Below, in pieces: positions 9,263 through 19,339 of a stretch of DNA of 64,000 bases. A program made the translations under genes and the position numbers. Location of the stretch: the NCBI RefSeq assembly GCF_012933545.1, contig NZ_JAADJU010000012.1, forward strand, positions 1-64,000, written 5' to 3'. Under the pieces are notes generated by a model. It did no database searches and was not told the DNA's origin. It was given only the letters and a program-made list of their open reading frames with translations. Source of the DNA: Rouxiella aceris. Lineage in GTDB: Bacteria > Pseudomonadota > Gammaproteobacteria > Enterobacterales > Enterobacteriaceae. The stretch's first letter is position 1; each line of letters begins with the position of its first letter.

Positions 9263-9945
9263 AGCTCAGCCCTCTTCACACCCAGTGAATAGCGACGGTC
9301 AAGCCATAGCAGAACACCATTGGATAAGGTAGTAAATACCAGATAGATAACACCGGCAACGATAGCGAAATAGAAAGGTTGATAGGTGCCCTTGCCCGCC
9401 AACTGCGTCGCCTTGACCACATCGTTAAGACCGAGCAACGAAACCAGTGCCGTAGCCTTGAGAATAACCTGCCAGTTATTGGCAATGCCCGGAAGCGCAA
9501 AACGCATCATCGCCGGGAAAAGAATACGGCGGAAAATTTGTGAACTGCTGAAGCCATAGGCCACTGCGGCTTCGATTTGCCCGCGAGGCACGGCCATAAA
9601 GGCACCACGGAAAGTCTCGGTAAAATAGGCACCGTAAATAAACCCGAGGGTGATAATACCGGCGCTAAGAGGATCGATATCAATCTGATCCATCCCCATG
9701 GATTCGGTCAGACTGTTTAAGGCAATTTGTAATCCATAGAAAATCAACAGCATTAATACCAGGTCCGGCACACCGCGAATTAAGGTGGTGTAGGCGCCGA
9801 AGATCGCCGAAATAAATCGATTTTTGGACAGTTTGCCACCGGCACCGATCAAACCGATAATCACCGACAACAGCACGGATGACAGTGCCAGTTCTAAGGT
9901 AACCAACGTGCCCTGGATGATGACCTGGGAATACCCATATAGCAT
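9259..9945 (-). CDS. hisQ: Histidine ABC transporter permease HisQ
   Basis: Partner permease of HisM, 228 aa, beginning MLYGYSQVIIQGT as in E. coli HisQ. It carries the EAA loop IEAAVAYGFSSSQIFRRILFP and about five membrane segments. It is separated from hisJ by 199 bases that include a terminator-like hairpin, which should lower expression of the membrane subunits compared with the binding protein. Confidence 0.95.
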   Translation of the reverse strand: MLYGYSQVIIQGTLVTLELALSSVLLSVIIGLIGAGGKLSKNRFISAIFGAYTTLIRGVPDLVLMLLIFYGLQIALNSLTESMGMDQIDIDPLSAGIITLGFIYGAYFTETFRGAFMAVPRGQIEAAVAYGFSSSQIFRRILFPAMMRFALPGIANNWQVILKATALVSLLGLNDVVKATQLAGKGTYQPFYFAIVAGVIYLVFTTLSNGVLLWLDRRYSLGVKRAEL

Positions 9946-10068
9946 GTACGTATCCTGTCTTTGACGAAAATCAGACTGTGTTTCGCAGGAGAGAGCCCTT
10001 TATTATTGGCAGCAGGCGCGTCTCAGGCCGTAACAGCAACAACGATTAGGGGTTAAGCACTCTGCTTT

Positions 10069-10099
10069 AAAAAACGGCTTACCCGTTTGGGCAAGCCGT
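10069..10099 (-). terminator. Attenuating hairpin between hisJ and hisQ
   Basis: Read on the minus strand: an 11-bp stem with one mismatch (arms 10089-10099 and 10074-10084, loop of four), immediately followed by a T-run (10069-10073). This is a complete intrinsic-terminator shape inside the operon, just after hisJ. Partial read-through would give far more HisJ than HisQMP, as expected for a binding-protein transporter. Confidence 0.75.
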
Positions 10100-10144
10100 C
10101 ACTTCGGCTGTGACAACGCATTCCCTGACGTTGTCAGTTAATGC

Positions 10145-10927
10145 TTACCCGCCGTAAACATCAAAGTTGAAGTATTTTTTCGCCATTTTTTCGTAGGTAC
10201 CATCTTTACGCATTGAATCAAAGGCTTTGTTCAATGCGGCTTTCAGGTCGTCTTCGTTTTTACGCAGTCCCATACCGGTACCCACGCCAAAGAATTTGTC
10301 ATCTTTAACTGAAGGACCTGCGAAGGCGTAGTTTTTACCCGCAGCCTGTTTCAGGAAGCCTTCGCTACCTGCAACTTCGTCCTGGAATGCAGCATCAAGA
10401 CGGCCAGATGCCAGGTCAGCATAAATCAGATCCTGGTTCTGGTAAGCCACGACGTTGATGCCTTTTGGCTGCCACATGGCGTTGGCATAAGCTTCCTGAG
10501 TCGAGCCTTGCAGCACACCGACGTTTTTGCCTTTCAATGCTTCCAGAGTAGGCAGCACTTTAGAACCGGCTGGCGCGATCAGACGCGCATTGGCAGCGTA
10601 GAGTTTTTCAGTGAAATCAATTTCTTGCTGACGTTTTTCGGTGATCGACAGTGAAGAAATGATAGCGTCGATTTTCTTCGCTTTTAATGATGGGATTAAT
10701 GCATCGAAATCGCTTTCGACGTAAGTACATTTAATAGCCGCGCGCTTACACATTTCGTTAGCCAGGTCGATATCAAAACCGACCAGTTTGCCGCTGGAAT
10801 CCTTGGATTCGAAAGGCGCATAGGTTGGATCCGTGCCGATTTTAATTGCTTTTGGCGCTGCAGCAAATGCGCTACCGGCGCTGGCCAGTACTAATACCAG
10901 AGGAAGAACCTTGAACAACTTTTTCAT
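10145..10927 (-). CDS. hisJ: Periplasmic histidine / lysine-arginine-ornithine-binding protein
   Basis: Periplasmic receptor of the importer, 260 aa, with a signal peptide cleaved near AFA/AP. It is built like HisJ and Arg[91 protein letters not shown], and the FDVYGG end. The two cysteines around residues 60-67 match the conserved disulphide. E. coli has both argT and hisJ here; this genome has one gene with a mixture of features (EAYAN as in ArgT, FDVYGG as in HisJ), so it may serve all the basic amino acids. Its promoter region carries nitrogen and arginine control signals. Confidence 0.9.
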   Translation of the reverse strand: MKKLFKVLPLVLVLASAGSAFAAAPKAIKIGTDPTYAPFESKDSSGKLVGFDIDLANEMCKRAAIKCTYVESDFDALIPSLKAKKIDAIISSLSITEKRQQEIDFTEKLYAANARLIAPAGSKVLPTLEALKGKNVGVLQGSTQEAYANAMWQPKGINVVAYQNQDLIYADLASGRLDAAFQDEVAGSEGFLKQAAGKNYAFAGPSVKDDKFFGVGTGMGLRKNEDDLKAALNKAFDSMRKDGTYEKMAKKYFNFDVYGG

Positions 10928-11035
10928 ACATTACCCTCAGCCATTAATCGTGTGTTGTTGTGTCTGGTTGCCGAAACAACCCTTTTATTTTTCTGTTACC
11001 TGTCTGTGGCGGTAACTTTTTCCCACTTTCACTAC

Positions 11036-11066
11036 TATGCAATAATTATGCAATACTTATGCAGTA
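11036..11066 (-). promoter_or_regulatory. ArgR-like boxes in the hisJ leader
   Basis: Three TATGCA(A/G)TA words spaced 11 bp apart (11036, 11047, 11058) give an AT-rich array whose core TGCATAATTATTGCA on the minus strand resembles half-palindromes of the ArgR ARG box. It lies at the predicted start of transcription, so a bound repressor would block it. ArgR control of argT-hisJQMP is known in E. coli; its presence here is inferred from the motif. Confidence 0.4.
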
Positions 11067-11076
11067 ATCGTGCCGA
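11059..11076 (-). promoter_or_regulatory. Sigma-54 promoter of hisJQMP
   Basis: Minus-strand CGGCACGATTACTGCAT carries the -24 GG (complement of 11073-11074) and the -12 GC (complement of 11061-11062) with exactly ten bases between them, matching the RpoN consensus GG-N10-GC in a TGGCAC-like context. Salmonella argT has a sigma-54 promoter at the equivalent place. Transcription would start near 11050, giving a leader of about 120 bases. Confidence 0.7.
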
Positions 11077-11169
11077 CTTTGATCGACTGCTGCTTTAGTG
11101 TGCGATACGGCCAAAAATGTCTGTGCAAAATCATACGCTCGCTGCACCTTGGCCGTTGATTGAAACACA

Positions 11170-11212
11170 GATGCACCAAAATAAAACAAGCAAAGTTCAA
11201 TTTTGGTGCATC
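11170..11212 (-). promoter_or_regulatory. NtrC-type enhancer sites for hisJ
   Basis: Two perfect 13-base arms facing each other, GATGCACCAAAAT (11170-11182) and ATTTTGGTGCATC (11200-11212). Each contains the strong NtrC half-site TGCACCA/TGGTGCA. They lie about 95-150 bp upstream of the -24/-12 element, a usual enhancer distance for nitrogen-limitation activation. Confidence 0.65.
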
Positions 11213-11256
11213 GTTATCAATATGTACAAATTTAGGGCATAAAGGGTTACAAAAAC

Positions 11257-11829
11257 TTAGTGGCTGCCCTGCCAGCGAACAAAAAGGTCCTGGGGAAGTT
11301 CAATATCAAACTGGTCAAGCACGCGGTTGACCGTCTGATTGATGATGTCATCGATAGTGACCGGGCGATGATAAAACGCCGGTACCGGCGGCATAATCAC
11401 CGCACCCAATTCGGCCACCTGGGTCATCAGTCGCAAATGACCGAGGTGCAGCGGGGTTTCACGCACACAGAGCACCAGCGGACGGCGTTCTTTTAATACC
11501 ACATCGGCAGCACGCGACAGCAAGCCGTCGCTATAGCTGTTGGCGATGGCTGACAGCGTTTTGATCGAGCAAGGCAGTATGACCATACCTGAGGTCTTAA
11601 AAGAGCCTGAGGAGATGCTGGCGGCGATATCACGGGGATCGTACACCTCGTCGGCCAATGCCTGAACTTCACGCAGACTGAAGTTGGTTTCCAGCGCCAG
11701 GGTCTGCCTGGCGGCATTGCTGATTAACAGATGGGTTTTGACATCAGCAACATCACGCAGCACCTCGAGCAAACGCACCCCATAAATTGCGCCACTGGCG
11801 CCGGAGATGCCAACAATAAGTTGTTTCAT
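11257..11829 (-). CDS. ubiX: Flavin prenyltransferase
   Basis: Makes prenylated FMN, the cofactor of the UbiD decarboxylase in ubiquinone synthesis. 190 aa. Flavin-binding motif GISGASGAIYG at the N-terminus, ILPCSIKTLSAIANSYSDGL in the middle, and RETPLHLGHLRLM plus PPVPAFYHRP for the prenyl/phosphate site. It lies downstream of purF after that gene's terminator, the same order as in E. coli. Confidence 0.95.
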   Translation of the reverse strand: MKQLIVGISGASGAIYGVRLLEVLRDVADVKTHLLISNAARQTLALETNFSLREVQALADEVYDPRDIAASISSGSFKTSGMVILPCSIKTLSAIANSYSDGLLSRAADVVLKERRPLVLCVRETPLHLGHLRLMTQVAELGAVIMPPVPAFYHRPVTIDDIINQTVNRVLDQFDIELPQDLFVRWQGSH

Positions 11830-11961
11830 AAATACTGCCTTAAGGATCTGCAGAACATTTTAACGAATGACTTTGCCGGATTAAAAAGCCTTTAGCAAGC
11901 AACAGCCGGGCGCATTGCCACAGCGAGCAGATGATAGGATAAATAAGGGGAAAAGCGGAAT

Positions 11962-11999
11962 AAAAAAACCGCCTGCCCTGACTGGCAGGACAAGCGGTG
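11962..11999 (-). terminator. Intrinsic terminator of the cvpA-purF operon
   Basis: Minus strand: ACCGCTTGTCCTG paired with CAGGGCAGGCGGT (13 bp including G-U pairs, five-base loop), followed by seven T. It lies 21 bases beyond the purF stop. Confidence 0.9.
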
Positions 12000-12020
12000 G
12001 GAAGGCATTTTTTTTTGCCA

Positions 12021-13538
12021 TTAGCCTTCGTTATGCATTTCGAGATTTTCAGCTTCCTGCTGACCACGCAAGGCCTGTGCATCGTCATTACGCAAGGCTT
12101 CAAGGTAGTCAAGATAGCTCTGATCAACGTCTTTGGTGACGTAGATACCATCAAATACCGAGCATTCGAATTTCTCGATATCCGGATTCTCTTCACGCAC
12201 AGCGTCAATCAGGTCGCTCAGATCCTGGAAAATCAACGCATCGGCACCAATCATCTGTTTAATTTCACTCACTTCACGACCGTGAGCAATCAGTTCATTG
12301 GCGCTAGGCATATCAATACCATAGACGTTCGGGAAGCGAACTTCCGGCGCGGCCGAAGCGAGATAGACATTTTTGGCACCGGCTTCACGGGCCATTTCGA
12401 CGATCTGCTGTGAGGTGGTACCACGCACGATAGAGTCATCCACCAGCAGCACGTTTCTGTCACGGAACTCGGCGCGGTTGGCGTTCAATTTACGGCGAAC
12501 CGATTTGCGACGCTCCTGCTGACCCGGCATGATAAAGGTGCGGCCAACGTAACGGTTTTTTACAAATCCCTGGCGATAGGGTTTGTTAAGGATGCGAGCG
12601 ATTTCCAGCGCGATATCGTTGGAGGTTTCCGGGATCGGGATAACGGCATCGATCTCCAGATCTTCCCACTCGCGGGCAATCTTGGCCCCCAGTTTTTGTC
12701 CCATACGGCGGCGGGCGCTGTAGACGGAAATCTTATCGATAAACGAATCAGGACGCGCAAAGTAGACAAACTCGAACAGGCATGGGTTGTACTGAGGATT
12801 TTCAGCACACATGCGGGTAAAGAGCTGGCCTTTCTCGGTGATATACACGGCTTCGCCTGGCGCAACGTCGCGCAGGAATTCAAAGCCGAGGGTATCGAGA
12901 GCTACACTCTCGGACGCCACCATATATTCGGTGCGGTTTTCGTCAAGCACACGCTTGCCGATCACCAAAGGACGGATGCCGTGCGGATCGCGGAAGGCGA
13001 GCATGCCGTGACCGATGATCATCGCCACGCAGGCATAAGCGCCGCGGATCTTCAGGTTCACCGCAGAAATCGCCGCGAAAATGTTGTCTGCTTCCAGGGG
13101 ATAATGCTGGAATCTGTCCAGTTCACTGGCAAGAATATTCAGCAAAACTTCAGAGTCAGAAGTGGTGTTGACATGGCGACGAGCGCCTTCAAACAGCGTA
13201 CTTCTTAATTCGTGGGCATTGGTCAGGTTACCGTTATGGGCAAGGGTGATGCCGAACGGAGAGTTGACGTAAAAAGGTTGAGCCTCTGAAGCGCTGGAAC
13301 TGCCAGCCGTAGGGTAACGAACGTGACCAAGGCCCATGTTGCCCTGCAAACGTTGCATATGCCGTGCTTCGAACACATCTTTCACCAGACCATTGGCCTT
13401 CCGCAGACGGAAGTTGTTGTTGCCATCAATGGTGACGATGCCTGCGGCATCCTGCCCACGGTGTTGTAACACCGTTAACGCGTCATAAATCGACTGGTTT
13501 ACCGGCATAAAACCGGCGATACCGACAATACCGCACAT
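12021..13538 (-). CDS. purF: Amidophosphoribosyltransferase
   Basis: First committed enzyme of purine synthesis: PRPP plus glutamine gives 5-phosphoribosylamine. 505 aa, as in E. coli. Cys2 of the N-terminal MCGIVGIAG is the glutaminase nucleophile. The PRPP-binding loop [14 protein letters not shown] lies in the C-terminal phosphoribosyltransferase domain. It follows cvpA by 30 bases and shares its PurR-controlled promoter. Confidence 0.97.
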   Translation of the reverse strand: MCGIVGIAGFMPVNQSIYDALTVLQHRGQDAAGIVTIDGNNNFRLRKANGLVKDVFEARHMQRLQGNMGLGHVRYPTAGSSSASEAQPFYVNSPFGITLAHNGNLTNAHELRSTLFEGARRHVNTTSDSEVLLNILASELDRFQHYPLEADNIFAAISAVNLKIRGAYACVAMIIGHGMLAFRDPHGIRPLVIGKRVLDENRTEYMVASESVALDTLGFEFLRDVAPGEAVYITEKGQLFTRMCAENPQYNPCLFEFVYFARPDSFIDKISVYSARRRMGQKLGAKIAREWEDLEIDAVIPIPETSNDIALEIARILNKPYRQGFVKNRYVGRTFIMPGQQERRKSVRRKLNANRAEFRDRNVLLVDDSIVRGTTSQQIVEMAREAGAKNVYLASAAPEVRFPNVYGIDMPSANELIAHGREVSEIKQMIGADALIFQDLSDLIDAVREENPDIEKFECSVFDGIYVTKDVDQSYLDYLEALRNDDAQALRGQQEAENLEMHNEG

Positions 13539-13568
13539 GTTGTCTTTTCCTCATCAGCGCTGCCAAAG

Positions 13569-14060
13569 CTAGATATGCTTTGGCAAGAAACTCGACGTGC
13601 TCTGCAGGTAGTCAAAGAACCACCTGATGATATAACTAAACTGTGGGATCAACTGCGACTGTTTCCAGTCTTCACTGTGCGAAAAGCTGGTAAAGGTATC
13701 CAGAAAGAACAGCATTGCCGAGACAATCAACACCCCGCGCAGTGCGCCAAAACAGACACCTAATACCCGGTCGGTTCCCGATAGTCCGGTACGCTCGACC
13801 AGCGAACTAATCACATAGTTGACAATTGCACCTACGATCAACGTCGCGATGAACAAGATGGCAATTGCGATCCCGTTTCGAACGACTTCGTCTTCGAAAC
13901 GCGTGAAATAGACGGCGAGGTAAGGATAATAGTGGCTGGCAACGAAGAAGGCGCACCCCCAGGTTACCAATGATAAGGCTTCGCGAACAAAACCTCGAAT
14001 CAGGCTGACTAACGCAGAAAACCCGATAACCGCAATAATGACGTAATCAATCCAGACCAT
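13569..14060 (-). CDS. cvpA: CvpA family inner-membrane protein
   Basis: Small integral membrane protein, 163 aa with about four membrane segments, named for colicin V production and linked to envelope stress and bile tolerance. I start at ATG 14060 (MVWIDYVIIAVIGF), the same residue as E. coli CvpA (162 aa). The open frame extends 75 codons further upstream but through promoter DNA that contains the PurR box. Conserved GTDRVLGVCFGALRGV and FFDYLQSTSSFLP near the end. First gene of cvpA-purF. Confidence 0.95.
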   Translation of the reverse strand: MVWIDYVIIAVIGFSALVSLIRGFVREALSLVTWGCAFFVASHYYPYLAVYFTRFEDEVVRNGIAIAILFIATLIVGAIVNYVISSLVERTGLSGTDRVLGVCFGALRGVLIVSAMLFFLDTFTSFSHSEDWKQSQLIPQFSYIIRWFFDYLQSTSSFLPKHI

Positions 14061-14173
14061 CACTCTATCCAGTCTCTCATCCAGGAAAAGACCCGTTGTT
14101 TTTGTCGCAAAAGCGGCAATGACTCTGGGTACAACTTGCCCGGCATCCAAATCGCTGCGAATTCTAACAGAAA

Positions 14174-14189
14174 AAGAAAACGTTTGCGT
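14174..14189 (-). promoter_or_regulatory. PurR operator of cvpA-purF
   Basis: Minus-strand ACGCAAACGTTTTCTT matches the 16-bp PurR consensus ACGCAAACGTTTNCNT almost perfectly. It lies 114 bases upstream of the cvpA start, as expected for purine repression of this operon. Confidence 0.9.
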
Positions 14190-14328
14190 AGGGTAAATCT
14201 GCCGGTCAGCCAAATTAATCATAAGGGTGAAAAAAACATCAATCACCGCAAAAAGATAACAAATTATTACTTGTTCAGACGGCATAAAGCCCGATGCTGC
14301 CCGCCGCCATGGCGGGCGTCATCAGCCT

Positions 14329-15102
14329 TTAGTGCGCGGCGCTATAACCGCGTACTTGCCCGCTCAAACCACTAAGATCTTTTAACTTATCCAGCGAACC
14401 TTCAAGCTTTTGCTTGTTGGCTTCCGGACCGACAAATACGCGCGTAATCTGTCCCTGAACCGGGGTCGCCGGCAGGGTATAGGCGCGATAGCCGGACAAA
14501 CGCAGTTTGGCGACAATTTCATTAACTTTGTCGGCATTCTTCAGCGCACCCAACTGCACCACATAGGATTGGGCCACCGGCGGTTTTTCTGCGGCTGGCT
14601 CTTTCGCTTCGGCCGGTGGTTTGGCTGCTGCCTCAACCTGCGGTTTCGTTTCGGCTTTTGGTGACTCTACCGGTTTGGCTTCCGCCTTTTTCGCGGTTAC
14701 CGCTTTTGGCGGTTGCTGCGCTTTCAGTTGCTGCTGTCGCGACTCGGCTACCGGTGGTGGCGTCAGCGTTTTAGGTGTGGCCTTGGCCGCAGGGGCACGT
14801 GGTGCTACCTCGGTTTCCGTATCCGGGGCGTCTTGCGAGGAGGCAACGGCATGAGCCGCCTCGGCAGCACCGGCATTGACCGCTTCCCCTGCCCCTTCCG
14901 GCGGCTGAGCCGGTAACGACTGGGTTATTGGGCCAGCGGGCTCCTGCTCCTGAACATCCCCCGGTTTGGGAACCAGCGGAATGGAGGCAAACTCATCCTC
15001 GTAGTGTTTTTTTTTGCCATCCAGCAGACCCGGTAGCAGGATCACTCCCAAGGCTACCAGGATCACGGTGCCAACCAGACGATTTTGAAACTTACTTGCC
15101 AC
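14329..15102 (-). CDS. dedD: Cell-division SPOR-domain protein DedD
   Basis: Inner-membrane protein recruited to the septum; its C-terminal SPOR domain binds denuded peptidoglycan. One N-terminal membrane segment (residues about 9-25), a long low-complexity Ala/Pro/Lys/Glu linker (about 45-175), then the SPOR domain from SYVVQLGALKNADKVNEIV to the end. The start is GTG at 15102 (VASKFQNRLVG), equivalent to the E. coli start and preceded by GGGGA. The upstream part of the frame is inside folC. It overlaps the folC stop by 11 bases. 257 aa, longer than E. coli DedD because of the linker. Confidence 0.93.
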   Translation of the reverse strand: MASKFQNRLVGTVILVALGVILLPGLLDGKKKHYEDEFASIPLVPKPGDVQEQEPAGPITQSLPAQPPEGAGEAVNAGAAEAAHAVASSQDAPDTETEVAPRAPAAKATPKTLTPPPVAESRQQQLKAQQPPKAVTAKKAEAKPVESPKAETKPQVEAAAKPPAEAKEPAAEKPPVAQSYVVQLGALKNADKVNEIVAKLRLSGYRAYTLPATPVQGQITRVFVGPEANKQKLEGSLDKLKDLSGLSGQVRGYSAAH

Positions 15103-16381
15103 TGGTATTCCCCGTATCCATCGCAGCCATAACATGGGCTACGGTATGAAATGATCCACAGACAATGACGATATCCTGACTATCAGCATCCTGCATCGCC
15201 TGCTTCCATGCGCTCGCAACGTCGGTAAAGGCCATGGCCTGAGGCAAGTGCTCAGTCAGCGCGCTAACCGGTGCGCCGCGTGGCCCCTCAAGAGGGGCAC
15301 AATACCAGACATCAACCTGCGGTTTGAGACATGCCAACGTACCGGCAATATCTTTATCTGACAACATACCGATAACCGCGCGGATTTTCCCCCCTCGCCT
15401 TGGCAAATCAGAAAGTTTACCGGCCAGATAACCTGCCGCATGCGGATTGTGCGCCACATCGAGGATCAACCGTGGCGAGTCACTAACCAACTGAAAACGT
15501 CCGGGTAGCGCTGCCTGCTGCAACCCCTGACGAATGGCTGCCTCGCTGACCCTTAAGCTCGAGTAATGCAACACGGCCAGCGCCGTGGCAGCATTGGGCA
15601 GCGGCACCTGGGGCAGCGGCAATTGATCATAGGTGACAGCGGGTAAATTGTCAGCGCCAGCACAATGCCACTGCCAGTTATTATTGTTGCTGGTGTAATG
15701 CCAGTCCTGACCGACGCGGTGCAACTGAGCGCCCTTTTCTTCGGCAACCAGGGCAATGGAATGCGGCATATCGCCTTCGCCGACCACCGCAGGGCGCGCA
15801 TGGCGGAAGACACCGGCCTTTTCACGGCCAATACTTTCGCGATCAGGCCCCAGCCAGTCGGTATGATCGAGGGCAATACTGGTGACGGCAGCCACATTGG
15901 CATCAACAATATTGGTAGCGTCAAGCCTGCCACCGAGGCCCACTTCGAGGATCACCACATCCAGCGCCGCCTGTTTAAACAGTTGTAGCGCCGACAGCGT
16001 GCCATATTCAAAGTAGGTCAGCGAAATATCGCCACGACCCGCCTCCAGCAGGGCAAACGACTGGCAATGTTGCTCTGGCGTCAGTTCCTGTCCCTGAATG
16101 CGCACCCGTTCGGTATAACGCACCAGATGTGGCGAACTGTAGACACCGACACGCAGCCCCGCTGCCAGCAGAATGGCTTCCAGCGTACGGCAGGTGGTGC
16201 CTTTACCATTGGTCCCGGCCACGGTAAAGACCTGGGGGGCCGGGGTTAGCAGATCCATACGGGTTGCCACCGCCTTGACCCGATCGAGACCGAGTTCAAT
16301 CGCCTGAGAATGGAGATTTTCAAGATAATAAAGCCACGTGGCCAAAGGCGACGTGGCTTGGGGGATAGGTATATTTTGCAT
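15092..16381 (-). CDS. folC: Bifunctional dihydrofolate / folylpolyglutamate synthase
   Basis: Adds glutamate to dihydropteroate and extends folate polyglutamate tails. 429 aa. ATP-binding P-loop TVAGTNGKGTTCRTLE, SSPHLVRYTERVRI, LEVGLGGRLDATNIVDA, SIALDHTDWLG with the carbamylated-lysine site near REKAG, and a C-terminal domain with LDVAHNPHAAG. Between accD and dedD as in E. coli. Confidence 0.96.
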   Translation of the reverse strand: MQNIPIPQATSPLATWLYYLENLHSQAIELGLDRVKAVATRMDLLTPAPQVFTVAGTNGKGTTCRTLEAILLAAGLRVGVYSSPHLVRYTERVRIQGQELTPEQHCQSFALLEAGRGDISLTYFEYGTLSALQLFKQAALDVVILEVGLGGRLDATNIVDANVAAVTSIALDHTDWLGPDRESIGREKAGVFRHARPAVVGEGDMPHSIALVAEEKGAQLHRVGQDWHYTSNNNNWQWHCAGADNLPAVTYDQLPLPQVPLPNAATALAVLHYSSLRVSEAAIRQGLQQAALPGRFQLVSDSPRLILDVAHNPHAAGYLAGKLSDLPRRGGKIRAVIGMLSDKDIAGTLACLKPQVDVWYCAPLEGPRGAPVSALTEHLPQAMAFTDVASAWKQAMQDADSQDIVIVCGSFHTVAHVMAAMDTGNTSGK

Positions 16382-16448
16382 GGCAATGCCCTTTTGTCAG
16401 TACTTGCAATCAGAATTGCTTACGGACTCGGGATAACAGCCTTTATTA

Positions 16449-16575
16449 CTTATACCCGTCATACTTGACGTGGCGCCTGCACGAATGCATCCGCATCACT
16501 GACTGCTGCCCGCGGCTCGCACTGACTGCCTGGCTGCAACGCCAATGACTTTGGGTACAGTACGGCGGCAAAAGG
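16449..16575. repeat. Degenerate ERIC-like intergenic repeat
   Basis: Between accD and folC. It begins TATACCCGTCATACTTGACG, the typical end of ERIC-family repeats of enterobacteria. The following 100 bases keep only scattered pieces (GCATCACTGACTGC, GCACTGACTGCCTGGCTGC), so this is an old or rearranged copy. Confidence 0.45.
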
Positions 16576-16617
16576 CTTGCCGCCCAGGTTATACGAACAG
16601 GCTATTATCCCTGCCTG

Positions 16618-17538
16618 TCAGGCATCCTGATGATTATCACTTGAAGCATCACTTGCGCTAACCGCAGGAACTTCAGTGACTTTAGGTTCAGGGCGTCCAG
16701 TCAATTTGGCTAATACGCTGCCTAACTTGTTACGCAACTCAGGACGACGAACAATCATATCGATCGCCCCTTTTTCGATCAGGAACTCACTGCGTTGGAA
16801 GCCCGGCGGCAGTTTTTCACGCACAGTCTGTTCGATAACGCGTGGTCCGGCAAAGCCAATCAGCGCCTTGGGTTCAGCCACATTGATATCGCCCAACATT
16901 GCCAGGCTGGCAGAGACGCCACCCATGGTCGGGTCAGTCAGTACGGAAATATAAGGCAGACCGCGTTCTTGCAGTTTAGCCAGCGCCGCACTGGTTTTGG
17001 CCATTTGCATTAGCGACATCAGGGCTTCTTGCATACGGGCACCGCCGCTGGCAGAGAAACAGACCAGTGGGCAGTTATCTTCCATCGCCTGTTCAACGGC
17101 ACGGACAAAACGCGCACCAACCACCGAGGCCATTGAACCGCCCATAAAGGCGAATTCAAACGCCGCCACCACGATAGGCATACCAAACAGCGTGCCTTTC
17201 ATGACCACCATGGCGTCTTTTTCATCAGTCTCTTTTTGAGCCGCTACCAGACGATCTTTATATTTCTTCGAGTCTTTAAACTTGAGCACGTCTTTTGGCT
17301 CAAGCTCACTACCCAATTCGACCTCACTGCCCTCATCCATAAAGGTGAACAGACGCATACGCGCAGACATGCGCATATGGTGATCACATTTCGGACAAAC
17401 CATCAGATTACGCTCAAGTTCAGCTCGGTATAACACCTGACCACAGCTATCGCATTTGGTCCAGACACCTTCTGGAATGCTTGCTTTACGGGTTTGCGAG
17501 ATGTTGCTCTTGTTAAGAATTCGTTCAATCCAGCTCAT
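16618..17538 (-). CDS. accD: Acetyl-CoA carboxylase carboxyltransferase subunit beta
   Basis: With AccA, transfers carboxyl from biotin to acetyl-CoA to make malonyl-CoA. 306 aa. A Cys4 zinc ribbon (CDSCG then CPKCD, about residues 29-51) that also binds nucleic acid in E. coli, followed by the crotonase-like carboxyltransferase fold with [35 protein letters not shown], and [16 protein letters not shown]. The C-terminal tail after about residue 285 is variable. Confidence 0.97.
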   Translation of the reverse strand: MSWIERILNKSNISQTRKASIPEGVWTKCDSCGQVLYRAELERNLMVCPKCDHHMRMSARMRLFTFMDEGSEVELGSELEPKDVLKFKDSKKYKDRLVAAQKETDEKDAMVVMKGTLFGMPIVVAAFEFAFMGGSMASVVGARFVRAVEQAMEDNCPLVCFSASGGARMQEALMSLMQMAKTSAALAKLQERGLPYISVLTDPTMGGVSASLAMLGDINVAEPKALIGFAGPRVIEQTVREKLPPGFQRSEFLIEKGAIDMIVRRPELRNKLGSVLAKLTGRPEPKVTEVPAVSASDASSDNHQDA

Positions 17539-17832
17539 CGATGACCTTTCTGTTTGAACCTGGCAAACGCCAGTTCGCTGTTCATGCTGTAACCAGTCCC
17601 CTGCATTTAACTCAAAAACCGCCCTCGATTAATTTCGGAATTTCATTCGGCTATCGCCGCTGAAATCGTGGAAATCAGGAGGTTGTTCGCAGGAACAGAC
17701 CATAAATGTCGCTCATTAAACCATAACAGCCGTAGACTGTGGATAAAAAAATGGTTCCATCCAGTGGTTTAACAATTTTAAATTAATAATATCGCCCGAG
17801 GTCAGGGTCACCCCTGACCATCAGGTTTACCT

Positions 17833-18489
17833 TTATTGCGTCTTGGCCGCAGCCCGGCGGTGACGCAGCACCTCAATAATCGCCGGCAACACCGACACGA
17901 CGATAATACCGACAATCACAAATTTCAGATTGTTCTGCACAAAGGGCTGGTTGCCGAAAAAATAGCCCGCGTAGGTCAACAGTAACACCCATAATAGCCC
18001 CCCGGCCACGTTATAGGCGGCAAAATGGCGATAGGACATATGCCCCATCCCGGCAACAAAGGGGGCAAAGGTGCGAACAATCGGAACAAAGCGCGCAAGA
18101 ATAATCGTTTTACCGCCATGTTTCTCGTAAAACTTGTGAGTTTGTTCCAAATAACTGCGACGAAAAATTTTCGAATCAGGATTGGCGAACAATTTGGCAC
18201 CGAACAGCCGACCAATGGTGTAGTTCACCGCATCTCCGGCCACCGCTGCCAGCGCCATCAAAAATACCATGGTATGCACATTCAGGCTGTGGGCTGGCAA
18301 TGCCGCCAGCGCACCGGCAACAAAAAGCAGTGAATCGCCAGGCAAGAAAGGTGTCACCACCAGTCCGGTTTCGCAGAATAAAATCACAAACAGAATGGCA
18401 TACACCCATACGCCATATTGTGCAACCAACTCGGTTAAATGCACATCAATATGCAGAATAAAATCAATGATATAGTGAATATATTCCAT
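17833..18489 (-). CDS. dedA: DedA family inner-membrane protein
   Basis: Polytopic membrane protein of the SNARE-associated/DedA family, implicated in phospholipid carrier recycling and membrane potential. 218 aa. Diagnostic motifs: [38 protein letters not shown], and [36 protein letters not shown], with the conserved acidic and arginine residues intact. Between truA and accD, as in E. coli. A GGTCAGGG stem at 17800-17819 lies downstream but lacks a T-run. Confidence 0.95.
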   Translation of the reverse strand: MEYIHYIIDFILHIDVHLTELVAQYGVWVYAILFVILFCETGLVVTPFLPGDSLLFVAGALAALPAHSLNVHTMVFLMALAAVAGDAVNYTIGRLFGAKLFANPDSKIFRRSYLEQTHKFYEKHGGKTIILARFVPIVRTFAPFVAGMGHMSYRHFAAYNVAGGLLWVLLLTYAGYFFGNQPFVQNNLKFVIVGIIVVSVLPAIIEVLRHRRAAAKTQ

Positions 18490-18508
18490 GGTATTCCCTC
18501 AAATGACT

Positions 18509-19339
18509 TCAATCGGCCAGGAACAGAGGCCCCAGTGTGACCTTCGGCAAAGCAAATTTTTCAGGATAATCGACAGCAACCAGATACAAACCTTCTGCCT
18601 TGGCGGTGGCAGCGGCAAGATTACGGTCTTTGGCAGCCAACAACTCGGCCATCCAGTTTTCAGACTGATTGCCCGCCCCCACTTCCACCAGGCTACCCAC
18701 GATATTGCGCACCATATGATGCACAAACGCATTGGCTTTAATATCAACCACCACATAATGCCCATAGCGGCTCACCTGCAGATGCATCATAAAGCGCCAG
18801 GGCGTGCGCGACTGACATTGCACGGCACGAAATGAGGTAAAGTCATTCTCGCCAAGCAGACATTGCCCCGCCCGCTGCATTTTTTCAACGTCCAATGGCA
18901 TATGCACATGGGTAATGCCCTGCTGCAAAATAGCCGGGCGGTAGCGATGATTATAAATCACATAGCGATAACGGCGCGCAGTAGCGCTAAAACGCGCGTG
19001 AAAATCTTCGCTGACGTGACTAACCCAACGCACGGCGATATCCTTGGGCAGATGGGTATTCACCCCCATCGTCCAGGCAGCATCTTTGCGCCATACCGGC
19101 GTATCAAAATGCACTACCTGCCCGGTAGCGCTGACGCCCGCATCGGTGCGTCCGGCGCACTGTACGGTGATCGGTGCATCGGCAACTCGACTTAACGCCC
19201 TTTCGACACAGGCCTGCACGCTGTCGACTTCTTGCTGACGCTGCCAGCCGTAATAACTGCTACCCTGATACTCAACCCCTAACGCAATGCGTTCAGCCAC
19301 CCCTCTCGGTGCTGGCTCAGGGCATAATTCTGCAGACAT
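18509..19339 (-). CDS. truA: tRNA pseudouridine(38-40) synthase
   Basis: Isomerises uridines 38-40 of the tRNA anticodon arm. 276 aa from ATG 19339, which overlaps the usg stop in an ATGA junction. The frame continues upstream into usg but without homology. Catalytic aspartate in CAGRTDAGV, then [16 protein letters not shown] and [18 protein letters not shown]-terminus PLFLAD as in E. coli. Confidence 0.96.
   Translation of the reverse strand: MSAELCPEPAPRGVAERIALGVEYQGSSYYGWQRQQEVDSVQACVERALSRVADAPITVQCAGRTDAGVSATGQVVHFDTPVWRKDAAWTMGVNTHLPKDIAVRWVSHVSEDFHARFSATARRYRYVIYNHRYRPAILQQGITHVHMPLDVEKMQRAGQCLLGENDFTSFRAVQCQSRTPWRFMMHLQVSRYGHYVVVDIKANAFVHHMVRNIVGSLVEVGAGNQSENWMAELLAAKDRNLAAATAKAEGLYLVAVDYPEKFALPKVTLGPLFLAD

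Noticed and set aside
17800-17819. GGTCAGGG stem downstream of dedA as terminator
   Set aside because: Good stem but no T-run; the accD promoter region follows and read-through is expected in this operon chain.
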